The notes under the pieces were generated by a model. The model was not told the origin of the DNA. It made no database searches and was given only the letters and a program-made list of their open reading frames with translations. Below are positions 9,201 to 17,436 of a stretch of 64,000 nt of DNA, one piece after another. The number at the start of each line of letters is the position of its first letter. Positions within the stretch are counted from its first letter, which is position 1. This DNA is from Verrucomicrobiota bacterium (GTDB taxonomy: Bacteria; Verrucomicrobiota; Verrucomicrobiia; CAIQCK01), in the NCBI GenBank assembly GCA_026397915.1, contig JAPLTX010000055.1:1-64000 (forward strand), in the 5' to 3' direction. A program made the translations under genes and the position numbers.

Positions 9201-9353
9201 AACGTCGGCGTGGGCGGCGAAGTCCAGCGCCCGCTGGCCACCGTTGTCATTGGCGGCGTGCTCAGCAACACTCTGCTAACGATGGTGGTGCTGCCGGTGC
9301 TCTACATAATCGCAGGCCGGATGCGGAGGCCCGACGCATCAGCGGCCGCTTGA
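6256..9353 (+). pseudogene. czcA: CzcA-like heavy-metal RND pump, frameshifted
   Basis: Inner-membrane proton-driven metal efflux pump. The GAVDFGLIVDGSVVMIEN segment in the second reading segment matches the DFG...D signature of HME-type (Co/Zn/Cd) RND pumps. The gene is split: codons in frame from 6256 run to about 6738, then the protein continues in another frame from 6738 to 9353. At the junction the text jumps from DNPQRTLT to PQLRKVRG, whereas relatives have about eleven more residues in between, so a segment of 3n+1 bases, probably 34, appears deleted. The first helix also carries a 24-bp tandem duplication. Unless an assembly error, the pump is inactive. Confidence 0.8.
6292..6339 (+). 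repeat. Perfect 24-bp tandem duplication inside the RND pump gene
   Basis: Two identical adjacent 24-bp copies (6292-6315 and 6316-6339) encode RLLVCVLA twice, lengthening the first transmembrane helix by eight residues. The copies are identical at DNA level, pointing to a recent slippage event or a sequencing/assembly artefact. Confidence 0.9.
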
Positions 9354-9424
9354 CGTTGGCAACGCGGCCTGTTTTATTGCCACGCCTTGTGCGCAACAAA
9401 AGTTCGTAAGAAAGGAATTCGACC

Positions 9425-9736
9425 ATGCCAGTTAAACCGAGTGAGAACGAAGAAAAGTATTTTCGCGATTTGGAACTGAAGGCGCGACTGGAGAAGCTGG
9501 CGAAGGAACAGCAAGCAACCGCTGAAGCCAAGAAACGCCGTTTGAAGGAACTGCACTGGCTGCATTGCCCGAAGTGCGGCCAGACACTCATCCAGGAACG
9601 CTACGGAAAAGTGGAAGTGGACGTTTGCGCCGGCTGCAAAGGACTGTGGCTCGATGCCAACGAACTGGAAACGATTCTGGAAGATGCCAAGGGCAGCAAC
9701 CCGTTCCGGTCGTTCCTGAAAATCCTGGGCAAGTGA
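9425..9736 (+). CDS. zf-TFIIB-type zinc-ribbon protein
   Basis: A 103-residue protein: a charged helical N-terminal half, then CPKCGQTL at about residues 48-55 and a second pair CAGC near residue 72, followed by GLWLDANELE. This is the zf-TFIIB family pattern (two CxxC zinc knuckles plus G.WLD..EL). The molecular role of these small proteins is not established. AAGAAAGGAATT ahead of the ATG supplies a ribosome binding site. It lies between the efflux operon and the AmmeMemoRadiSam gene. Confidence 0.85.
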   Translation: MPVKPSENEEKYFRDLELKARLEKLAKEQQATAEAKKRRLKELHWLHCPKCGQTLIQERYGKVEVDVCAGCKGLWLDANELETILEDAKGSNPFRSFLKILGK

Positions 9737-9845
9737 CACCCGCCGGCTGTAACGGCCCACTTGGGCGGTTTGCCTTTGGCCGTGGCCGTGATAGGTTTGG
9801 CCCGCCACGGTCTGGACCGAGAGTGATTCGTGGGGTGAGTTGACG

Positions 9846-11180
9846 ATGCGAATGGATTCGGAGAACAACATCTCCCAGACACCGCAGGATGACGGCAACA
9901 TTCCGCCAGACACGCCTGCACCGCGGAAACAAATCACGCGACGCGACGCCATCCGCTACGGCGCCACCGGCGTGGCGTGCGCGGCAGGCGGCTATGCGGT
10001 AGTCAAATACGTTGTTGACGCCGTGCGCGAACTGACCGCCGAGGGCGTCTTCAAGGGCGACGCACCAAACGACCAAGTGTGGGAGTTGTGGCGTCAGCGC
10101 GGCTGGACTCACGAGGGCTATCATTACCTGAAGCTCGGCCGCAACGTGCAGTGCAAGATTTGCCCGAACAACTGCCTGATGGAGCCGGGCGACCGCAGCC
10201 ATTGCCGCAACAAGATCAACCGCGACGGCACGCTCTACTCGCTGGCGTTCGCCAACCCCTGCTCGTTTCACGTGGACCCGGTCGAGAAGAAACCGCTGTT
10301 CCATTTCTTCCCCGGCAGTCTGTCGTTTTCGCTCGCCACCGCCGGCTGCGTGTTCCGTTGCCTGAACTGCCAGAACTGGGAGATTTCGCAGAAGAAGCCA
10401 GAGGAAACGAAAGACCCGCGCGGCCCGGAACTGCGGTTGCGCCCGCCCGTTGCCGGCCTCAGCACCGGGGATGTCGCCCGCCTGAGCATGTTCCAGGAGG
10501 ATGTCGTCGCGCTGGCGCAGTGGACGAAGAGCACCTCCATCTCCTACACCTACTCCGAACCGACGGCGTTCTACGAATACACCTACGACACCTGCAAGCT
10601 CGCCCGCGAGCGGAAGATGAAGAACATCCTCGTCACCTGTGGCTCGATGGAGGAGCCGCCGATGCGCGACCTAGGCCAGTATCTCGACGCCGCACACGTG
10701 GACTTGAAGGGCTTCAACGAGGACATCTACTGGAAACTCAACGCCGGTCGCCTCCAGCCCGTCCTCAACACGCTCAAAACGCTCAAGAGCATGGGTATCT
10801 GGTTTGAGATCATCAACCTCGTCGTCCCCACCTATACCGACAAGCCGGACATGATCCGCCGGATGTGCGATTGGCTCGCCGCCAACATCGGCCCAGACCA
10901 TCCGATTCACTTCTCGCGCTTCCACCCGCAGCATAAACTCCAGATGCTGCCGCTGACGCCGGTGGAAATCCTGCTGCAAGCTCAGTCCATCGCACGCTCC
11001 GCCGGCCTGCACTATGCCTACATCGGCAATGTGCCCGGACTGCGCGACGCGGAAACCACCTTCTGCCCCAACTGCAAGCGCGCCGTCATTGCGCGCGACG
11101 GATTCGCGATCACCGGCTACTACCTCAACGCCGGCAAATGCGGCTTCTGCCAGACGAAGATCGCTGGTGTTTGGGCGTAG
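9846..11180 (+). CDS. AmmeMemoRadiSam system radical SAM enzyme, Tat-type N-terminus
   Basis: Radical SAM protein of the AmmeMemoRadiSam family, about 444 residues. The cluster motif CVFRCLNC is at residues 168-175. Upstream are conserved cysteines (CKICPNNC, residues 103-110) and downstream a C-terminal zinc ribbon (CPNC ... CGFC). Residues 30-52 carry TRRDAIRYGATG followed by a hydrophobic stretch, resembling a Tat-type signal or anchor, seen in some members. The usual partners (AMMECR1-like and Memo-like proteins) are not in the window. The substrate is unknown. ATG at 9846 is preferred over TTG at 9840. Confidence 0.85.
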   Translation: MRMDSENNISQTPQDDGNIPPDTPAPRKQITRRDAIRYGATGVACAAGGYAVVKYVVDAVRELTAEGVFKGDAPNDQVWELWRQRGWTHEGYHYLKLGRNVQCKICPNNCLMEPGDRSHCRNKINRDGTLYSLAFANPCSFHVDPVEKKPLFHFFPGSLSFSLATAGCVFRCLNCQNWEISQKKPEETKDPRGPELRLRPPVAGLSTGDVARLSMFQEDVVALAQWTKSTSISYTYSEPTAFYEYTYDTCKLARERKMKNILVTCGSMEEPPMRDLGQYLDAAHVDLKGFNEDIYWKLNAGRLQPVLNTLKTLKSMGIWFEIINLVVPTYTDKPDMIRRMCDWLAANIGPDHPIHFSRFHPQHKLQMLPLTPVEILLQAQSIARSAGLHYAYIGNVPGLRDAETTFCPNCKRAVIARDGFAITGYYLNAGKCGFCQTKIAGVWA

Positions 11181-11197
11181 TTCCTTCTCAACACTCC

Positions 11198-11983
11198 CTA
11201 CCGCGACTTCCCCGCCGTCCAACGAATGGCTTGGGCAACGAGCTGGCGAAAGTTCGGGTTCTCGTAGGCGAAATGATCGTGGCCGAGTTGGAGATAGACG
11301 ACGCGGGCTTTGCCATAGGTGTGCGTCCAGCCCAAGGTCGGGGAATTCAGCGGCTGGTCGGTGGTCAGCAACGGCTTCATGTCCGGGTGGATGTCGTAGC
11401 CCTTGTAGCTCTCGTCGTGAATATCGAAGTCCTTCAGACCGCGCGCGACCGGATGCTTCGGGTCGGCGATGCACACCTTCATGTCCACGCCGTGCTTCCA
11501 CAGGCAGCGCGCCTTCTCGACGCCGTTGACGATGGTGGGCTTGAGGTAATAGCGCGCGCCGGAAATCTTCGGAAACTCCTCCCACTCCTGGTAGTTGGCG
11601 ATGGCGTGATGCAACACCACGAGTCCCTTACCGCCTTTGATCAAAGCGACAAAGTCCGCCTTCGTCTCGTCATTGATCTTCTGCCACATGTCGTAGAGCA
11701 CGATCACGTCATACGCTTTCGCCGCGTCGGGCCGGAGTTTCGTGGCCACAGGATCGGTTGTCGGCGCGTTCTTGTCCTTGGGGTTGGGATGCTCCACCGC
11801 CTCGAACGAGATCTCCGGGTTGTCCTCGAACACCTTGAAAAACTGCGGCCCTTCAAAAGCGTGCCCGCCCGTCACCAGCAGCACGCGAATTTTTTCGGGC
11901 ACGGCTTTTTCTTCCGTTGTGCGCTGAGGAGTGGCGCAGGCCGCCAACAACACCGCCACAAGAACAAAGAGTATCTTTCGCAT
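11198..11983 (-). CDS. ThuA-like domain lipoprotein
   Basis: A 261-residue exported lipoprotein: signal peptide with lipobox LLAAC at about residues 12-16, then a ThuA/trehalose-utilisation type glutamine-amidotransferase-like fold (VLLVTGGHAFEG near the start, DVIVLYDMW, GKGLVVLHHAIANY). Family members are associated with sugar metabolism but the reaction is undefined. ATG at 11983 is chosen because AGGA lies about 10 bases upstream and the signal peptide then starts correctly. It follows the metallophosphoesterase gene by 56 bp on the same strand, so the two are probably co-transcribed. Confidence 0.85.
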   Translation of the reverse strand: MRKILFVLVAVLLAACATPQRTTEEKAVPEKIRVLLVTGGHAFEGPQFFKVFEDNPEISFEAVEHPNPKDKNAPTTDPVATKLRPDAAKAYDVIVLYDMWQKINDETKADFVALIKGGKGLVVLHHAIANYQEWEEFPKISGARYYLKPTIVNGVEKARCLWKHGVDMKVCIADPKHPVARGLKDFDIHDESYKGYDIHPDMKPLLTTDQPLNSPTLGWTHTYGKARVVYLQLGHDHFAYENPNFRQLVAQAIRWTAGKSR

Positions 11984-12039
11984 CGTTCGTTTTTCCTTTC
12001 TGTCAGCTTCGCTGAGTTTGCACGTTCGCGTCCAAACGG

Positions 12040-14439
12040 TCAACGTTTGCACACCAGCGTCGGCAAGTTGCCGACGTTCACCTTGTTGTCCACCGGCAAC
12101 GGCCGCGTCACACCGGTCGCAAGATCCACCACTGTCGCGCCGGCGCGCTGAGCGCCGAGCGAAACGCGCACCGGGTTTCCGTCGGTCCAGAGTGCTTCAA
12201 CGAACCGCGGCGCGGCTTCGAACCGCAGCCAGTGAATCGGCTCGTGCGAATCTATCGTCCGCCGCATCGGCTCGCTCATTGCCGTCGCGAGCGCTTGCAG
12301 CGCGCGGAACGCCGGCGTCGGGTCGCAGTTGTGGTCCAACAGCGCGCCGGAGTCGGCGGTGGCAGCCGGCAGGATGTTGACGATGACGCCGAGTCCGTAG
12401 GTGAGCAGGAATAACTGCGCAACCTGCGTGGGCGCGGCGGGAGGGTTGACGATGTCGAACCAGAACACCGTCCTCGGATGCTGCGCGCGAATCGTTTCAA
12501 TCTGCCGCGCCAATTCGCGGCCAGTCTTGCCTTGGCCATCAAGAGCGACCGACACCCAGATCGGACCGGCCGCCACCGCGTCAGCGATCTTGTCCGGCGT
12601 CACCGGGCCGAGCATAAGCTGCGATTCTTTCGCACCGGCGCGCACAGCGGCGTTGAAAATTTCCGCGTTTGGCGTTTCCACCAACGCCGCCAGCCGGCCC
12701 ACGGTGCGGATGGCGTCGCTTACGATGCGCGACTCCGGCGGCAGGCTCATCACCGGCCGCTGGCCGAGCCGACGCGACGCCGCCATTGCGCGCATGAAAT
12801 CCTCCGTGTTGATCGCGCCGACAACGCGCACGTAACGCACACCGAGATCGGCCGTCTCCAGCAGCGGACTGTCGAGCCGTGTCGGCGCGCTGTCGCCCGC
12901 ACTGGATGACGCGTGGACGGCGACGACACGGAGTTGTTGCTCGCCGTTAAACGCCTCGAACTCCACCAGTTGGAAAGCATACTTCGCCGGCTTGCCACCG
13001 TTTCCGGGCAGACGCGATGCGACAACGGCGATCGCCACCGCTTTCTGCGACGCGAAGTTCACCGTCAACGCCGCGTTCGCTTCGGGCCGGAAACCTGAGA
13101 ACTGTTTCAGCGTCGTCCACGTCTTGCCGTCCTCCGTCGCTTGCACGACGAAGTCCGTCGGAAAATTCACGGTCGTGCCTTTGCCGTCAAACCGCGGCCA
13201 CAGCACTACGCGGTCCGCGTTGACCGGCTCAGCGAACGTGAGTCGAATCCATTCCTGGCATTCGGGCTTGGCGGCGTAGGCGCTGCTCCAACCGCTGCGT
13301 TCCACCTCCGCCGCTGGCCGCGAGCTGCTCAGGCGATTGCCGTCCGCGACCAACTCCGGCGCCCATCGCGCCACGACAGCACGTGGTGCGGCCAACATCG
13401 TCGCCAGATGACATCGCGCGTTTTCCGCCGACTGCCGCGCCAACAACAAGCTCGCGCCGGCCGGTTGTTCCGCCGTGCGCGGGCGGAAGCGGTTGATGAT
13501 CATGTCATCCTCGTAAACCCGCACCAGCAGCCAGCCGAGCTTCGACGGCTCGGTGTGGAGCGACTTGAGGCCCGGATAGAAACCGTAGGAGCAAGCGAAC
13601 GACGTGGACGGCGCGGTCAGCAGCAACGCCTCGCTCCACGCGTTCACGATTGGCTGGTGCGCGTGGCCGGTGAACACGGCGCGCACCTTGTATTGCCGGA
13701 CCAATTCCAGCAACTGCCCGCGCACCGGCTCGTCAATAAGATGATAGTTGCCCGGCCCCGGATCGTCCTGCCGGCACCAAAACAGCGGCATGTGGAAACC
13801 AAGGACGATCTTCGACCCCTTGGCGGCTTCGAGATCGCCGCGCAACCGATCCCACTGCGCGCGCTCGGCGGGCAGGCCGGTGTTGAACAGCAGGCAGTTC
13901 AGCAAAATCACGCGGCAGCCGGCGCGGTCAATGACATGGTAGTCGCTCTTGAACTGTTGTCGGAAAAGGTCGAGCCACTCCTGTCTCACGCGGTTGACAG
14001 CGACCGTCGGCGAGGTCAACGACGGTTTGTTGCCCACATCGTGGTTGCCGGGCACCGCGTAGATCGGCGCGCGCGACGCGGCGAATTGCTCGCGCGCCAG
14101 CTTCACTGCCACGGGCCACTGCGGGTCGGTCGGAAAATGGTTGAGGATGTCGCCGAGGTGGATGATGAAATCCACGCCGGATGTCTGCATTTCGGCGAGC
14201 GTTTGCTTCGCCAGCTTCGTGTAGATGTGTTCGCCTTGGCCGTCGGCGGGGAGGCCGAAGTGTGTATCGGTGACGACGGCGAACGTCGCCAGCGGCGGGC
14301 GCACGAACGCCAGGTCCAGCGCGCGGCGGATGGGCGCGACCGTTTCCGCGGCGCGGCCCACCCACGGCAGGCCGGCCAGCGACGCGGCGACGACGGAACT
14401 GCGTTGGACAAACTCGCGGCGGGTGACGGAAGTGTTCAT
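12040..14439 (-). CDS. Tat-exported metallophosphoesterase with F5/8-type and extra C-terminal domains
   Basis: A 799-residue exported protein. Tat motif TRREFVQ is at residues 6-12. The metallophosphoesterase core shows DTH at 58-60, GDILNH near 96, GNHD near 132 and GHAH near 265, covering the dinuclear metal ligands. A discoidin (F5/8 type C)-like carbohydrate-binding segment follows (roughly residues 360-510). The remaining roughly 290 residues resemble a TIM-barrel with a C-terminal beta domain, but no family is certain. The substrate is unknown; context suggests extracellular phospho-ester or glycan processing. The ATG at 14439 is used because the Tat motif follows immediately. Confidence 0.8.
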   Translation of the reverse strand: MNTSVTRREFVQRSSVVAASLAGLPWVGRAAETVAPIRRALDLAFVRPPLATFAVVTDTHFGLPADGQGEHIYTKLAKQTLAEMQTSGVDFIIHLGDILNHFPTDPQWPVAVKLAREQFAASRAPIYAVPGNHDVGNKPSLTSPTVAVNRVRQEWLDLFRQQFKSDYHVIDRAGCRVILLNCLLFNTGLPAERAQWDRLRGDLEAAKGSKIVLGFHMPLFWCRQDDPGPGNYHLIDEPVRGQLLELVRQYKVRAVFTGHAHQPIVNAWSEALLLTAPSTSFACSYGFYPGLKSLHTEPSKLGWLLVRVYEDDMIINRFRPRTAEQPAGASLLLARQSAENARCHLATMLAAPRAVVARWAPELVADGNRLSSSRPAAEVERSGWSSAYAAKPECQEWIRLTFAEPVNADRVVLWPRFDGKGTTVNFPTDFVVQATEDGKTWTTLKQFSGFRPEANAALTVNFASQKAVAIAVVASRLPGNGGKPAKYAFQLVEFEAFNGEQQLRVVAVHASSSAGDSAPTRLDSPLLETADLGVRYVRVVGAINTEDFMRAMAASRRLGQRPVMSLPPESRIVSDAIRTVGRLAALVETPNAEIFNAAVRAGAKESQLMLGPVTPDKIADAVAAGPIWVSVALDGQGKTGRELARQIETIRAQHPRTVFWFDIVNPPAAPTQVAQLFLLTYGLGVIVNILPAATADSGALLDHNCDPTPAFRALQALATAMSEPMRRTIDSHEPIHWLRFEAAPRFVEALWTDGNPVRVSLGAQRAGATVVDLATGVTRPLPVDNKVNVGNLPTLVCKR

Positions 14440-14501
14440 GACGAGAATAACGTGGACATCGAATCTGCTTTCACTAGATTGCATCTCAGATTTCGCCAGC
14501 C

Positions 14502-15224
14502 ATGCCAAACAAATTCCTGAGCCACGACCAGCAGCGCGCGCCCAAAGTGGAGCAACTCTTCACCCAACTGGCGCCACGCTACGATCTGGCCAACGACCTC
14601 CAGAGCTTCGGCCTGCACCGCCTCTGGAAGCGGCGCGTGGTTCGGCTAGCATTGGGCGGCGCGCCGGCGAATGCCCGTGTGCTGGACCTCTGCTGCGGCA
14701 CCGGTGATATGACGTTCGAAGCGCGGCGGCAAGGCGCGGCGCTGACCGTGGGCGTGGACTTCGCACAAGCAATGCTGGACGTGGCGCGGCAGCGGCGCGA
14801 CGCGGTGGGCGCTGAAGTATTCTTCGCTCGTGGCAACGCGCTACGGCTGCCATTTGCTGACGGGAGCTTCGATGCCGTCACCATCGGCTACGGCCTGCGG
14901 AACGTCGCCGACGTTGAGCAGTGCCTGCGCGAAATGCTCCGTGTGCTGCGGCCCAGCGGACGGCTCGTGATCCTCGATTTTGGCAAGCCCGCCAACTGGC
15001 TGGTGCGCACGCTCTACGCCGGCTACTTGCGGGCGGCGCTGCCACTGATGGGTTGGCTATTTCACCGCGACCCGCAGACCTATCTCTACATTATCGAGTC
15101 GTTACGAACATTTCCGGCGCAGCGCGGCATCGAGGCGATGATGCGTAGTGCGGGCATGACGAACGTGCGCGTGTTCGACCCACTGCTGGGAACGATGGGA
15201 ATCAACTATGGCGAACGGGCTTGA
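14502..15224 (+). CDS. ubiE: Demethylmenaquinone/ubiquinone methyltransferase
   Basis: Class I SAM-dependent C-methyltransferase of the UbiE/MenG family, the last step of menaquinone synthesis. The 240-residue length is typical. SAM motif VLDLCCGTGD lies near residues 60-69, with FADGSFDAVTIGYGLRNV and the family signature Y.YI.ESLR.FP.Q. near the C-terminus. It is divergent from the metallophosphoesterase across 62 bp and overlaps the M48 peptidase gene by 17 bp. Confidence 0.93.
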   Translation: MPNKFLSHDQQRAPKVEQLFTQLAPRYDLANDLQSFGLHRLWKRRVVRLALGGAPANARVLDLCCGTGDMTFEARRQGAALTVGVDFAQAMLDVARQRRDAVGAEVFFARGNALRLPFADGSFDAVTIGYGLRNVADVEQCLREMLRVLRPSGRLVILDFGKPANWLVRTLYAGYLRAALPLMGWLFHRDPQTYLYIIESLRTFPAQRGIEAMMRSAGMTNVRVFDPLLGTMGINYGERA

Positions 15225-16323
15225 GAAAGTAACCCCGGCCAAACGCTACGAGCGGCTCAAGCTCTGGCTGCACCTCGGCGAACTCGCATTCGTCGCCGTC
15301 GTGCTCGCCATCTTCTACTTTGCCGGCGGCTCGCGCTCGCTGGCCGAGTTCGCGCGGCAGCATGGCCGCAACGAGTGCGGCACGGTGGCGGTTTATGTTG
15401 CCGCGATGCTGGCGGGTGGCTCGCTGCTAACGTTGCCGTGGAGTTACTTCGGCGGTTTTCGACTGGAACACCGGTTCAATCTATCCAACCAAACGTTGGG
15501 CGGCTGGCTCTGGGATGACATCAAAGGCTTCGCGCTCATGCTCATATTCATAAGCATTGTTACCGAGGCGGTCTATGCGTTGCTGCGCGCGGCAGGCGCG
15601 TGGTGGTGGGCGTGGGCGGCGGGATTCATGACTGTGTTTTCGTTGCTGCTGAGTTTTATCCTGCCGGTGCTGATCGTTCCGATCTTCTACAAGCTGACGA
15701 AGCTCGAAGACGAATCGCTGGCAGCGAGGCTGCGCGCGATGGCCGAGCAGGTCGGCGCGCGCGTGGTCGGGGTGTTTCGCATTGCGCTCGGTGAGAAGAC
15801 GAAGAAGGCCAACGCCGCCTTCGCCGGGCTCGGCCGAACGCGGCGAATATTACTCGGCGACACGTTGCTGGCGAGCTTCACCGCGCCGGAGATCGAGGTG
15901 GTGTTGGCACACGAGCTGGCGCATTTCCACTACCACGACATCTGGAAGAACATGGCGACCGGTTCGGCGCTGACTGCCGGTGGTTTGTGGCTCAGCGATC
16001 TCTGGCTGCGCGCGGTGGCGGGCGGCGATCTTGCCAACGTTGAGCATTTGCCGTTGCTGGCACTCGGCATGATGGCGTTCGGGCTGGTCACGTCGCCGCT
16101 GACGCACGCATGGTCGCGACGCGCCGAGTATCGGGCGGACTGGTTTGCGCTGGAGATAACACACGACGCGGCGGCGTTCGAATCGGCGATGCGCAAGCTG
16201 GCCGGCCAGAATCTCGCCGACATGGAGCCGCATCCGGCGGTGGAGTTTTTGTTTCACGACCACCCGGCGCTCTCGAAGCGGATTGCAAAGGCCGGCGAGT
16301 GGCGGCAAGCTGTTGGCCGATGA
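15208..16323 (+). CDS. M48 family (Ste24/HtpX-like) membrane metalloprotease
   Basis: A 371-residue membrane protease. The zinc motif HELAH is at residues 235-239, and the third ligand glutamate is in AEYRAD further on. Several hydrophobic segments precede the catalytic domain, as in Ste24 CAAX proteases; in bacteria these are thought to act in membrane protein quality control. The start overlaps ubiE by 17 bp and the stop overlaps the M28 peptidase start (ATGA), indicating a coupled operon. Confidence 0.9.
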   Translation: MANGLEKVTPAKRYERLKLWLHLGELAFVAVVLAIFYFAGGSRSLAEFARQHGRNECGTVAVYVAAMLAGGSLLTLPWSYFGGFRLEHRFNLSNQTLGGWLWDDIKGFALMLIFISIVTEAVYALLRAAGAWWWAWAAGFMTVFSLLLSFILPVLIVPIFYKLTKLEDESLAARLRAMAEQVGARVVGVFRIALGEKTKKANAAFAGLGRTRRILLGDTLLASFTAPEIEVVLAHELAHFHYHDIWKNMATGSALTAGGLWLSDLWLRAVAGGDLANVEHLPLLALGMMAFGLVTSPLTHAWSRRAEYRADWFALEITHDAAAFESAMRKLAGQNLADMEPHPAVEFLFHDHPALSKRIAKAGEWRQAVGR

Positions 16324-17378
16324 AGAAGACAGAAGACAGAAGTCAGAAGTCAGAAGCCGGAAGCTGGAAGCACGAAGCAGCATCGTCCCGCCGTGCTTTC
16401 TTCTGGCTCCTGACTTCTGGCTTCTGTCTTCTCTGCTCTGTTTTCTTTCTCGGCTGTGGGAAGGCCGAAACCACCACCGTGAACAAGTCGAAGTTGCCGG
16501 CGGATCTGGCGGGCCGGTTCGACACCGCGCGCGCGTGGCGCGACATGGAGCGCGTGGTCGGCTTCGGACCGCGACCTTCGGGGTCGGATGCGCTCGCACA
16601 CACGCGAGCTTACATTATGGAGCAACTTCGCGCCGCGTCGTTGCAGGCGGAGGAACAGGTATTCACCACCAATACGCCGCGCGGGCCGATCACGTTCAGG
16701 AATATCATCGCCCGCACGCGGCCCAACTGCCCGCCGCGGTTCATCATCGGCGGTCACTACGACACGAAGTGGTTTCCGAAGATGAAGTTCGTCGGTGCGA
16801 ATGACGGCGGTTCCAGCACGGCGGCGCTGCTGGAAATCTCGCGCGTGCTCGCCGGCCAGCCGGTGGACGCGTGGATCGTCTGGTTCGACGGCGAAGAGGC
16901 GGTGCAGGAATACAGCGACAAGGACGGTCTCTACGGCAGCGTTCACATGACGCGGGCGCTCTTCGCGCAGAACAAGCTCCGCGACATCCAGGCGGTGATC
17001 GTGCTGGACATGATCGGCGACAAACGGTTGCAACTGACAATCCCCGAACCCATGCGACCCAAGAAAACCGAACCGAACAGGTGGAGCGCGCCACTGGTGC
17101 AGCAGGCATTTGCTGCCGCGCACACGCTAGGCCTGCGCGACTACATCACGCTGCTCAACCACCCGATGGTGGACGACCACTCGCCATTCGACTGGAACCA
17201 CGTGCCGGCAATGGATCTGATTGATTTCGACTACGGCAACATTCCGCGCGACAACAATTTCTGGCACACCGACCGCGACACGCTTGACAAGTGCGCGCCG
17301 GAAAGCCTGCGCATCGCCAGCCAGATCGCGCTGGAACTGTTGCGGCGGCTGGAATTCCTAAAATGGCCGCCGAAGTGA
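16320..17378 (+). CDS. M28 family peptidase / glutaminyl cyclase-like lipoprotein
   Basis: A 352-residue exported zinc hydrolase. Metal-binding elements GGHYDTK, GANDGGSS, FDGEEAV, LDMIGD and DDHSPF match the M28/glutaminyl-cyclase family. The first 44 residues are unusual: a charged repetitive stretch (TEDRSQKSEAGSWKHEA) then a hydrophobic segment ending in FFLGC, a plausible lipobox. Both parts are encoded by a palindromic heptamer repeat (16325-16451), so the signal peptide appears to derive from a repeat element. The ATG at 16320 overlaps the preceding stop codon. Confidence 0.85.
   Translation: MKKTEDRSQKSEAGSWKHEAASSRRAFFWLLTSGFCLLCSVFFLGCGKAETTTVNKSKLPADLAGRFDTARAWRDMERVVGFGPRPSGSDALAHTRAYIMEQLRAASLQAEEQVFTTNTPRGPITFRNIIARTRPNCPPRFIIGGHYDTKWFPKMKFVGANDGGSSTAALLEISRVLAGQPVDAWIVWFDGEEAVQEYSDKDGLYGSVHMTRALFAQNKLRDIQAVIVLDMIGDKRLQLTIPEPMRPKKTEPNRWSAPLVQQAFAAAHTLGLRDYITLLNHPMVDDHSPFDWNHVPAMDLIDFDYGNIPRDNNFWHTDRDTLDKCAPESLRIASQIALELLRRLEFLKWPPK
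16325..16451. repeat. Palindromic 7-bp-period repeat inside the M28 peptidase gene
   Basis: The left arm is eight consecutive heptamers (GAAGACA twice, GAAGTCA twice, then GAAGCCG, GAAGCTG, GAAGCAC, GAAGCAG; 16325-16380). After a spacer of about 15 bp a right arm of about eight heptamers of the inverse kind (CTGGCTC, CTGACTT, CTGGCTT, CTGTCTT and variants) follows. The arms can pair as a long imperfect hairpin. Confidence 0.85.
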
Positions 17379-17436
17379 ACCGGTAGTGGCCGTGAACGAA
17401 CCACTTGGCTCGCGACGCGAACTTCCTTTTCATCCG

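Noticed and set aside
13141..14520. Plus-strand 459-residue ORF opposite the metallophosphoesterase
   Set aside because: Shadow frame with Arg/Ala-rich nonsense composition; the other strand shows the metallophosphoesterase metal motifs.
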